Assembly (NCBI GenBank): GCA_019695175.1
Contig: JAIBAM010000007.1
Span: forward strand, 1-64,000
DNA: 64,000 nucleotides
Direction of reading: 5' to 3'
Source of the DNA: Bdellovibrionales bacterium
GTDB lineage: Bacteria; Bdellovibrionota; Bdellovibrionia; Bdellovibrionales; UBA1609
A program made the translations under genes and the position numbers. This document shows, one piece after another, positions 46,653-58,270 of this stretch. Under the pieces are notes generated by a model that worked only from the letters and a program-made list of their open reading frames with translations, was not told the origin of the DNA and made no database searches. The stretch's first letter is position 1, and the number at the start of each line of letters is the position of its first letter.

Positions 46653-47561
46653 TTAGTGCTGAATGAATGACTTGCGTTTCTTTTTATGCCATAGAAAAAA
46701 TAACCAAATGCTTTGTAAAAACCATAGGTAAAAGACAATTAAATTGGCCTTTGCCGGTGAGCTTGGTTGACTCGGTATCATTTGTGACCATTGGTTAAGT
46801 AAAAAAAATAATCCCCCCCAAACCTTATCGCACAAATAGGTAAACCACGAATTTAAACAACCCAAAAAACTCAGCAATAATAATCCTTCACCCATAAGTG
46901 GCGCGATTAACCAATTGGCAATCCATCCGAAGGGATGAATTACGGTCCATCCCACGAGTGCAGGAACCATAAATCCATTGGTTAAAATAGCTGTTTTTAA
47001 TTTGGATTGGGTTAAGTGATGAGCCCATTGGACGGCAAGCGCAGCAATCCAACTTAAATTAAAAGAAAGAGAGCGAATCCATTGCGGAAAAAATATTAAT
47101 GTTACAATTCCACTGAAGAGAGTTGTTTGAGCGGAGTTCCAATACCATTTTCGGACGAAGGCTAATTGGGTGATTAAGCAGTATACAAAGGCTCTTATGA
47201 CGGGAGGATTTGCATCACACAAAAGGCAATATATAAATAAAATAATATTAATTAAAATTTGACTGAATATAAATTTATGACAGATCGGTTCCAGGAGTTT
47301 CTGAATCGCCAGCAGATGGGAGCCTGAGACCACAAGAACGTGATAAAGTCCAATGGACTGAAAAGCAGAACGATAGGTCCCAACTGGAAGCTCTTTTCCA
47401 CAAAGCAGAGCCGAATAAAGGTTTAAATAAGTCGATTCTTGGGGCATTTGTTTTAAGCACCAATAATGCATTGGATCAGAAAGAGTGTTTAATGCCCGAC
47501 CTACATCCAGAATTGGTGAAAAAAATGGTCCAAACCAAAGTAACAAAAGTAAAAAAATCAT
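46653..47561 (-). CDS. comEC: ComEC/Rec2 competence-domain channel protein (without OB and MBL domains)
   Basis: 302 residues. A multi-helix competence domain with the family signature SIGLYHVLVVSGSHLLAI and the CDANPPVIRAFVYCLI segment (normally SPSAxRAxxM). It should form the inner-membrane channel through which single-stranded DNA enters. The N-terminal OB/DUF4131 region of about 150-200 residues is absent, and the C-terminal MBL domain is encoded by the next gene. It is therefore a minimal, split ComEC. dprA lies a few kilobases away on the other strand, which supports a transformation role. Confidence 0.8.
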   Translation of the reverse strand: MIFLLLLLWFGPFFSPILDVGRALNTLSDPMHYWCLKQMPQESTYLNLYSALLCGKELPVGTYRSAFQSIGLYHVLVVSGSHLLAIQKLLEPICHKFIFSQILINIILFIYCLLCDANPPVIRAFVYCLITQLAFVRKWYWNSAQTTLFSGIVTLIFFPQWIRSLSFNLSWIAALAVQWAHHLTQSKLKTAILTNGFMVPALVGWTVIHPFGWIANWLIAPLMGEGLLLLSFLGCLNSWFTYLCDKVWGGLFFLLNQWSQMIPSQPSSPAKANLIVFYLWFLQSIWLFFLWHKKKRKSFIQH

Positions 47562-47971
47562 AAAAGTGGGTTTGCAATTGAGTGACCAGCAAAGAGGGCT
47601 TTAATTTTGACTTTAAAATAACATCGGGTCCGGAATTCGACCCATAAAATCACAAGTTTTTCTAAATTTCACTCAAGAATAAATTGCGTTTTTTTTCAAA
47701 ATTACATGAAAAACCTAGTAATTTCAATATGTTAAATAATGCCTAAAAAAGCAGCAATTCGCTTAAACCCTTGTCTGGAGATAAGTCTAGGCATTCCAGA
47801 ATGGAGAATTCCACACTATTTGTGGATAACCCGATTGGATTCTTTTTTTTGATAAAAAGGGGTTAAATTATTGTTTAAAAATCCTTTTTTTTTGCATTGC
47901 ATTTAATTCTAAACCATAAAGCTTAAAACTAATTGCTTCAAAATTAGAGTTTCATTTTTTACAATAGAACT
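47562..47971. other. divergent intergenic region, comEC / TPR gene
   Basis: 410 bases, AT-rich. It contains the palindrome-like CATTCCAGAATG at about 47791-47802 and an A/T-rich run with GCATTGCATTT at 47894-47904. A 37-codon frame (47739-47852) has no ribosome site. I see no RNA gene. Confidence 0.4.
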
Positions 47972-48496
47972 ATGTCAAAAATGATATTTCTCTTTTTATT
48001 CTCTATTGCGTTTTTGCATTCTAATGCATCTGTATCCAAAAAATCTGATTCCGTGGGAAACTTGATTAAAAATCCACCTACTTTACTTGGGGGGAGCTTA
48101 CCGGAAGGGGAAAAAGCTCTTTATATTAAAATTGTAGAAAGTTATCAGCAAGGGGACTTAGTCAAACTTCTTCAACTCAAGAACATTTTATTGTCTTATT
48201 ATCCTACAAGCATACATTGCGATAACGCCTTATATCTTTTGGGATCACTAGAGTTTCAAAAGGGAAAAATTGCTGAGTCCATTCATACCTTTTCGACTCT
48301 CATTGAACACTTTCCTTCAGGGAATAAAAGACCTGCGGCACTGTACGCAAAAAGCATGGCTTATTCTAAGCTCAATTTGCCGCAAATTTCTCAAAAAATA
48401 TTAAGTGAAATAGTTAAAACTTACCCAGGGAGTCCAGAGTCTCAGCGGGCATGGATTGATTTACGCTTACTTCAATCTCCTTCGGTGAAAAACTAG
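47972..48496 (+). CDS. exported TPR-repeat protein (CpoB/YbgF-like)
   Basis: 174 residues. A signal peptide (MSKMIFLFLFSIAFLHSNAS) precedes about three tetratricopeptide-type repeats; the motifs are DNALYLLGSLEFQKGKIAES and KRPAALYAKSMAYSKLNLPQ, which match the last repeats of CpoB/YbgF and of outer-membrane assembly TPR lipoproteins. The coiled-coil region of CpoB is missing. It is followed after 51 bases by a LysM gene on the same strand, which suggests a joint envelope role. No tol-pal genes are nearby. Confidence 0.7.
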   Translation: MSKMIFLFLFSIAFLHSNASVSKKSDSVGNLIKNPPTLLGGSLPEGEKALYIKIVESYQQGDLVKLLQLKNILLSYYPTSIHCDNALYLLGSLEFQKGKIAESIHTFSTLIEHFPSGNKRPAALYAKSMAYSKLNLPQISQKILSEIVKTYPGSPESQRAWIDLRLLQSPSVKN

Positions 48497-48547
48497 AAAC
48501 GAACTATTGGGTTTGAGTTATTAACCGTCGAACAAGGAAGTTCAGGC

Positions 48548-50542
48548 GTGAAATTATTTAAAAAATATTCTTTTGTTATAATGTTTTGCTTTTTTATGAG
48601 TGCTTTACTCCACGCTCAAGACGAGCTGAGTATCGAAGATGAAATTTCTGAAAGTGAAAGTCTTTCTGGTGAAAGTTCTTCCGGCGAAGACATCTCAAGT
48701 AAAAACTTAGATTCAGCGACAGATGATTTTTCTGATGAGTCTAATACAATTGATGCAACAAAGGATTCTTCAAGACAAACGGCTTCTGAGTCGAATCAGA
48801 ATGAGCCGATTCAAGATGAGTTAAATGAAGATAGTTTAGACGGAGATAAAATTGTTGATGAAGCCAATGAAGAAGATGTGAACTTTGATGACTTTGCCGA
48901 AGAAGATAACAATCAAAAAAATTCTGACAAGGCCCTCAAGGAGGAAAAAGACATTAATGAGATGGATCTTGAACCCTTGGAGGCAGACGAAAAGCTGACC
49001 GATAAAGCTGAAGAAGTAAAGCCTGACCCTGTCGTGGAAAAAACCCCGGAACCAGAACAAAACATCCCACCATCTCCACCTTTTTTATCTCCAGAGCCGG
49101 TCACCACTCAGTCAGTAAATGATAATCAACCAGACTTAAACTATGAATCAAAACTCTATGATATTTATTTAAACTACTATAGTAAAAAGTTGACCGATCA
49201 AGAATGGCAAACACTTATTGGGGAACGGCAAAGTGAAATTTACAGAATTCAGCCGGGAGATACTTTATGGGGTATCAGTAAAACATTTTTTAATGATGGG
49301 AATTATTGGCCGAAAATTTGGCAAATGAATAGTTCTATCACCAATCCCCATTTAATTCAGACTGGGAACACCATTCATTTTTTACTGGGAACAGAGTCTG
49401 AAACTCCAGCTTTTGCTGTGACTGAAGGTGGAGAGGAATCCTTATCAGTTCCTTTAGCTGAAGGGGAAGATGACAGCCCCAGTACGAAAGTGGCGGGAGA
49501 TCCAACCGGAAATTCCAATTCACCAAGTGACGAGATTGAAATTCCCCCTCCTTCCGTAAAGTACAATCCAGTTCTTCGAAAGATTCCTTTGAGTCTACCT
49601 GAAAGTATCATCACAAGAACATCATTGGGGGTTTATGATGATCTGGGTGTTGATTACGGCCACCGTCCCATTCTAGATTTAAAAGAGACCAAATATTTGG
49701 AAAGTTTTATTGATGAAGAAAACCTACCCTTTGATGGAGTGATACAAGAAATTGAAGGTTCGAATAGAACCGCGGCGGCCTTGCAATATGTCTATGTAAC
49801 TTTTTCTCGCGGTAAAGCACGAATTGGTGAACTTTATACTGTCATTGAAAAAAATGGTCCAGTAGAGCGAGTGAATGATGAAATTGCGGCCAGGGATTTA
49901 GGTTTTCGTTATCAAATTTTAGGAGAGACCAAACTTACAGAATTACTATCCAGTTCTTCTGAAGATCCAAAAAATCCAACCGAAACCTTTAGAGCACTTG
50001 TTACAAAAAGCCTGACTCATGTTCCATTGGGTTCCAGATTGGTTAAAGGTGCCATTCCACTTGTGAATACGATATCTGAGGGTGAAAAAGGTACCGGCGT
50101 GTTTCAACTCATTGGAGCGTCATTGGTAGATTATCAAAAAACCTATTCACTTTACTCTATTGCATTTATTTCAGGTGGTGAAAGTAAAGGACTAAAACCA
50201 GGTCAAGTTTATACCATTCGAGCGAACACTAGAGTCAGAAATCCTGATTCAAAAGTAAAAGAAAGTTACATTCCAATTGGTAAAATCAAAATTGCAAAAG
50301 TTGGAAAAAACTTCAGTACGGGTATCATAGTGAAAGTGTGGGATTCTATCTTTGTAGGGGATATTACAGGGGAAGGAAAAGTACTTCCTCCAGAAAAAGA
50401 GACCGATCGAAATAAAAAAACAGCGAGATCCAGCAGTCTAGAGGACTCCTCAAGTGAAATGAATATAGACGAAAGCTTAGAGCCTGAAACCGATGCTAAC
50501 CAAAGTGGGGAGGATGACTTTAACGAGGAGTTGGAATTGTAA
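48548..50542 (+). CDS. exported LysM-domain protein with acidic linker
   Basis: 664 residues. A signal peptide (MKLFKKYSFVIMFCFFMSALLHAQ) is followed by an extremely acidic Asp/Glu/Ser-rich stretch (about 25-170) and a Pro-rich segment. One LysM domain is at about 230-278 (YRIQPGDTLWGISKTFFN ... NTIHFL), which should bind peptidoglycan. The remaining 380 residues have no domain I recognise; they include two beta-rich segments with related patterns (GKARIGELYTVIE and GLKPGQVYTIRA). The tail is again acidic. The start is GTG with AAGGAAG upstream. Similar LysM proteins in this group are large envelope factors of unknown function. Confidence 0.78.
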   Translation: MKLFKKYSFVIMFCFFMSALLHAQDELSIEDEISESESLSGESSSGEDISSKNLDSATDDFSDESNTIDATKDSSRQTASESNQNEPIQDELNEDSLDGDKIVDEANEEDVNFDDFAEEDNNQKNSDKALKEEKDINEMDLEPLEADEKLTDKAEEVKPDPVVEKTPEPEQNIPPSPPFLSPEPVTTQSVNDNQPDLNYESKLYDIYLNYYSKKLTDQEWQTLIGERQSEIYRIQPGDTLWGISKTFFNDGNYWPKIWQMNSSITNPHLIQTGNTIHFLLGTESETPAFAVTEGGEESLSVPLAEGEDDSPSTKVAGDPTGNSNSPSDEIEIPPPSVKYNPVLRKIPLSLPESIITRTSLGVYDDLGVDYGHRPILDLKETKYLESFIDEENLPFDGVIQEIEGSNRTAAALQYVYVTFSRGKARIGELYTVIEKNGPVERVNDEIAARDLGFRYQILGETKLTELLSSSSEDPKNPTETFRALVTKSLTHVPLGSRLVKGAIPLVNTISEGEKGTGVFQLIGASLVDYQKTYSLYSIAFISGGESKGLKPGQVYTIRANTRVRNPDSKVKESYIPIGKIKIAKVGKNFSTGIIVKVWDSIFVGDITGEGKVLPPEKETDRNKKTARSSSLEDSSSEMNIDESLEPETDANQSGEDDFNEELEL

Positions 50543-50655
50543 AAAAATATTTTAGTTTCAAGGTGATTGCTGCGTCACTTTGATATGAAACGATTTGAAA
50601 TCCTGCGATTGGATCCTCCGGTTTTTGTCCGATAAGCGGTTTTTTTGTTCCTCAA

Positions 50656-51558
50656 ATGAAATCATTGCATTTCAGAATATGCATTTTGTTTGCAAGGTTG
50701 TTAGGAATGATAACACCTTCAATGCAATTAGCCATATTAAGCTGGGTCACAACTAAAATTGAAGCCCAACATATTGTCAGAGCTATTGGAACCTCAACTT
50801 TTAAAGAGGCCTTAGAAGTTTGTGGTTTAACAGCTTTGTCTTCATTTTTTTTTCAGCATTGGAAAAGCTCAAAAATTATGGGTTGGGTTGAAAAAGTTGA
50901 AAAAAAAGAAATAAATATTATAATTTTTGGCGATAAAAATTACCCCAAACTTCTCTACGACTTACCAAATCCTCCACTGCTTCTCTCGACTGTAGGGGAA
51001 GTTAATTTTAACAATGAACTTTGTTTATCTATTGTGGGAAGTCGTAATCCATCACAATTGTCCCTTCGATGGATGGAATCTCACCTGCCCCATGTTTTAT
51101 TAAAAAAAGAAGTTATTATCATAAGTGGAGGAGCTAAGGGTTTGGATCAAAAAGCCCATTATTTAGCTATTACCTCAGGTAGAAAAACTGTGTCTGTCCT
51201 TCCGGTGGGTCTCAAATACCGTTATCCAAAAAACTTTGAGCCTCTGGAAAATGCGATTATAAAAAGCGGTGGAGCAATTCTTAGCCCATTTCCTCCAGAC
51301 ACACCACTTTACAAAAGTAATTTCTGGTACCGAAATCAAATCATTGCAGCCTTAGGAAAAAAACTCTTTGTCGTAGAGGCTAATAGAAAGAGTGGAAGTC
51401 TACTAACAGCAAAACTGGCCATAGATATTGGTCGCAGCATTGCAACCCTTCCCATATCACCAATGGCTGGGGTTGGACTGGGGGGTCTCGATCTTATTGT
51501 GGATGGCTGTCAGCCGTTGAGGGACAGTGAAGATTTAATGATATTTTTAGATCAGTAA
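50656..51558 (+). CDS. dprA: DNA processing protein DprA
   Basis: 300 residues. The Rossmann-like domain carries LSIVGSRNPS, ISGGAKGLDQKAH, FWYRNQIIAALG and SGSLLTAKLAIDIGR, the DprA/Smf signatures. DprA binds incoming single-stranded DNA and loads RecA. The N-terminal SAM-like domain is short and the C-terminal winged-helix domain is absent. The start at 50656 has no clear ribosome site; an ATG at 50707 is an alternative. In many bacteria dprA is followed directly by topA; here the rRNA operon and a phosphatase gene lie between them. Confidence 0.92.
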   Translation: MKSLHFRICILFARLLGMITPSMQLAILSWVTTKIEAQHIVRAIGTSTFKEALEVCGLTALSSFFFQHWKSSKIMGWVEKVEKKEINIIIFGDKNYPKLLYDLPNPPLLLSTVGEVNFNNELCLSIVGSRNPSQLSLRWMESHLPHVLLKKEVIIISGGAKGLDQKAHYLAITSGRKTVSVLPVGLKYRYPKNFEPLENAIIKSGGAILSPFPPDTPLYKSNFWYRNQIIAALGKKLFVVEANRKSGSLLTAKLAIDIGRSIATLPISPMAGVGLGGLDLIVDGCQPLRDSEDLMIFLDQ

Positions 51559-51776
51559 CGCATTATATCAAAAAAAATTGAACGCCTAAAATAAAGAATC
51601 TCATAGAAAAGTAAAACACAAACACCAGGCTACAAAGTCCACTCCAACAAGTGCTTTGCTTTTGTAGCTCATGGTGTATTTACGTTTTTTAAAAGAGCTA
51701 ACTTACGAAAATATTTAAGCAAAATGTCAGGAGATTAGAAAAAGAAAAATAATTACAAAAATATTTTTAAAAGGGG

Positions 51777-51805
51777 TTGACGTAAGATCTTTATTTCTTT
51801 AGAAA
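51777..51805 (+). promoter_or_regulatory. candidate rRNA operon promoter
   Basis: TTGACG at 51777-51782, a 17-base spacer and TAGAAA at 51800-51805, about 175 bases before the 16S 5' end. The region upstream (51700-51775) is A/T-rich like an UP element. It lies at the usual distance for an rrn leader. Confidence 0.5.
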
Positions 51806-51826
51806 CCTATCTCTCGCAAACACAAT

Positions 51827-51870
51827 GTTCTTTGAAAACTAAATAGCTAGTCAAAACAAATGGTTTTGGG
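51827..51870 (+). ncRNA. pre-16S leader: processing-stem 5' arm with boxA-like motif
   Basis: The leader segment GTTCTTTGAAAACTAAATAG and the following CTAGTCAAAAC and GGTTTTGGG are complementary to 53556-53591 behind the 16S gene (there CCAAAACATTGACTAGCTG and TTTAGTTTTGAGAGAAC). The two arms would form the long stem cut by RNase III. The motif TCTTTGAAAACTAAATAG recurs as TCTTTGAAAATTAAATAG at 53782-53799 in the 16S-23S spacer, as expected of an antitermination (boxA-type) element. Confidence 0.65.
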
Positions 51871-51981
51871 TCTCAATCAAAATCTAATAAATTTAGATTG
51901 AGTCAATTTTTAAATTTTAATGTCAGCGATCACGCAATAACGTGAAAAGCCAGACACTTCATTTTTAAGATTAATAATTTT

Positions 51982-53507
<1,526 letters not shown>

Positions 53508-53555
53508 TGTTTGTTTTTCAACAAGGTGTATGAAAAACATTTTCCGTGGTCATAC

Positions 53556-53591
53556 CCAAAACATTGACTAGCTGTTTAGTTTTGAGAGAAC
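53556..53591 (+). ncRNA. pre-16S processing-stem 3' arm
   Basis: Complementary to the leader arm at 51827-51870, with a few mismatches and bulges. It lies 56 bases after the 16S end. Confidence 0.6.
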
Positions 53592-53651
53592 AACGCAATG
53601 AAATCATTTAGAAATAATAGATTTCATTATTAAGCTGTGGTCGTACTGTAT

Positions 53652-53728
<77 letters not shown>

Positions 53729-53861
53729 TGAATAAAGCTAATTGTTTTATTAACTATTAGCTTTGTACATGGATTAACTGATCTTTGAAAATTAAATAGA
53801 AAATTAGTAATAAACTTAAGAGAGTTAGAATTACATAATAATTTCTTTATAAATTGAAATT

Positions 53862-53894
53862 AGATTCAAGTAATTCTTAGCAAGGTGAGTTCAA

Positions 53895-53903
<9 letters not shown>
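53862..53903 (+). ncRNA. pre-23S processing-stem 5' arm
   Basis: TAATTCTTAGCAAGGTGAGT and the following CAAATTTAAAGC are complementary to 56860-56908 (GCTTTATTTAAATTTTG, ACTCACAGCTTGCTAAGAAT). This is the RNase III stem that encloses the 23S rRNA. Confidence 0.6.
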
Positions 53904-56868
<2,965 letters not shown>

Positions 56869-56926
56869 AATTTTGTAACTCACAGCTTGCTAAGAATTAT
56901 TTGAGTTTATTTTCTTTTTTAAGTTT

Positions 56927-57042
56927 GCTGGTGTCTATAGCGGCGGGGCCACACCTGATCCCATCCCGAACTCAGAAGTTAAGCCCGCCAGCGGCGATGG
57001 TAGTGCAGCGGTAACGCTGTGGGAGAGTAGCACGATGCCAGC
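56927..57042 (+). rRNA. rrf: 5S ribosomal RNA
   Basis: 116 bases. Terminal stem GCTGGTGTC/GATGCCAGC, with the conserved CCCATCCCGAACTC and GAAGTTAAG segments. It follows the 23S by about 58 bases. Confidence 0.95.
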
Positions 57043-57052
57043 TTTTTTCTTG

Positions 57053-57084
57053 ACCCGATCTGGAAACAGATCGGGTTTTTTTTT
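57053..57084 (+). terminator. rho-independent terminator of the rRNA operon
   Basis: A perfect 10-bp stem ACCCGATCTG/CAGATCGGGT with a GAAA tetraloop, followed by nine T. It lies 10 bases after the 5S rRNA. This is the clearest terminator in the window. Confidence 0.95.
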
Positions 57085-57220
57085 AAATCAGTTACATATT
57101 TTTTGAACTTTGTTTTCTTTAGATGTAGGTCAACACTGGAGTCAATCCAACTGAACGGTTTAGGCCAAGACGTTTCAGTAGATTTAGGATAAAAATTTTA
57201 TTTCGAATAAGGACATTAGG

Positions 57221-58015
57221 TTATTTATTTTTTAGGAAGATGAGGTGGCGTGCCAGTTCAGTAAAACCAAAACTTTCTTTGGATGGGCACAGGTATTTCG
57301 GATGGTTTTTTAAGTCTGCTAAATAGGGTGTCACATTATTTACTGCAAAGGAGTTTTGAAAAAACTCAAACATGGGTTCATCATTTGGTGAATCACCAAT
57401 GAAGGCAATTTTTTCTTTTATATTTTCAATAGACTCACCAAGCCAATTTTTACAGTACCATACACAAGCGCTAAGCTTATCATATTCTCCAAACCATCCA
57501 TTTACATGAATGTTGCTGATTTTTGCTTGAGCACCTTGTTTGAAAAAAATTTCCTGAATCCTATAAATTGCTTCTCTGGGTAGTGGAGGGTTAAGGTCTT
57601 CGGCAAAATCAATTGCCAGATCAAATTTGCGTGTAAATTGATCTGAAGCAATTTTTGCTTCAGGTACTTCAGATTGGATTATGGAAATGATTTTTGAAAT
57701 TTTACCTTGGTTTTTTAAATGTTCATCCTCACTAATTGTTTCGTACCGAAGTATTTTTTTTTGATCTTCAGAATAATGGTAGGCTAAAGCACCATTTTCG
57801 CCAATGACTCCGTGAACGGGCCATGTTCTTGCAATCATGTCACACCATCCGGCGGGTCGACCGGTGACGGGGATAACGGCAATTCCTGAATTGTAGAGGT
57901 CCCAAAGAGCTTGATAACTATTAGATGGAATTTTGCCCTGCTCAGTCATGGTTCCATCTATGTCGGTGAATAAATAGCGGACAGAATTTTTTTGGAAGAG
58001 GTGCATTGGGAGCAT
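57221..58015 (-). CDS. HAD-superfamily (class IIB) phosphatase
   Basis: 264 residues. Motif I is FTDIDGTMTEQG (Asp nucleophile and Asp acid/base), motif II lies in IPVTGRPAGW, and motif IV is IAFIGDSPNDEPMF. The C2B-type cap between them is typical of sugar and polyol phosphatases (mannosyl-3-phosphoglycerate, sucrose or trehalose phosphatases). GRPAGWCDMIA resembles that group, but the substrate is not determined. It is transcribed toward the rRNA terminator and diverges from topA. No partner glycosyltransferase is nearby. Confidence 0.8.
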   Translation of the reverse strand: MLPMHLFQKNSVRYLFTDIDGTMTEQGKIPSNSYQALWDLYNSGIAVIPVTGRPAGWCDMIARTWPVHGVIGENGALAYHYSEDQKKILRYETISEDEHLKNQGKISKIISIIQSEVPEAKIASDQFTRKFDLAIDFAEDLNPPLPREAIYRIQEIFFKQGAQAKISNIHVNGWFGEYDKLSACVWYCKNWLGESIENIKEKIAFIGDSPNDEPMFEFFQNSFAVNNVTPYLADLKNHPKYLCPSKESFGFTELARHLIFLKNK

Positions 58016-58235
58016 AAAAGTCCTTATAAAAGTTGAATTCGTAAAAAAACTAATTCAAGCTCAAATTTACCATTCATATTAATGTAAATTGTGGAAAAGA
58101 AAAATGGAATGAAGAAGTTTAGTTCTCAACTATGGGATAAAAAAATATATAAAATTGTAATAGAACATGGCTGCGTGGGTTTAGTAAAAGGACAAAGGGT
58201 AGGTAGTTTTTAAAGTTCTGTAATTTTTTTTGAAG

Positions 58236-58241
58236 TATAAT
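58236..58241 (+). promoter_or_regulatory. possible -10 of topA
   Basis: Perfect TATAAT, 29 bases before the topA ATG. The -35 region is poor, so this is a weak call. Confidence 0.3.
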
Positions 58242-58270
58242 TTGGGGATTGACATAAATACTGGGGTTGA

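Noticed and set aside
46575-46660. comEC split as a simple frameshift
   Set aside because: The MBL frame has a TAA two codons before its TTG and the channel frame ends in TAA 72 bases earlier, so no single-base change joins them.
46475-46738. 87-codon minus-strand frame bridging the two comEC genes
   Set aside because: It is in the third frame, shows no ComEC similarity and would not join the two parts; it looks like chance.
47739-47852. 37-codon frame starting MPKKAAIRLNP
   Set aside because: No ribosome site and no recognisable similarity; kept only as a possible small gene.
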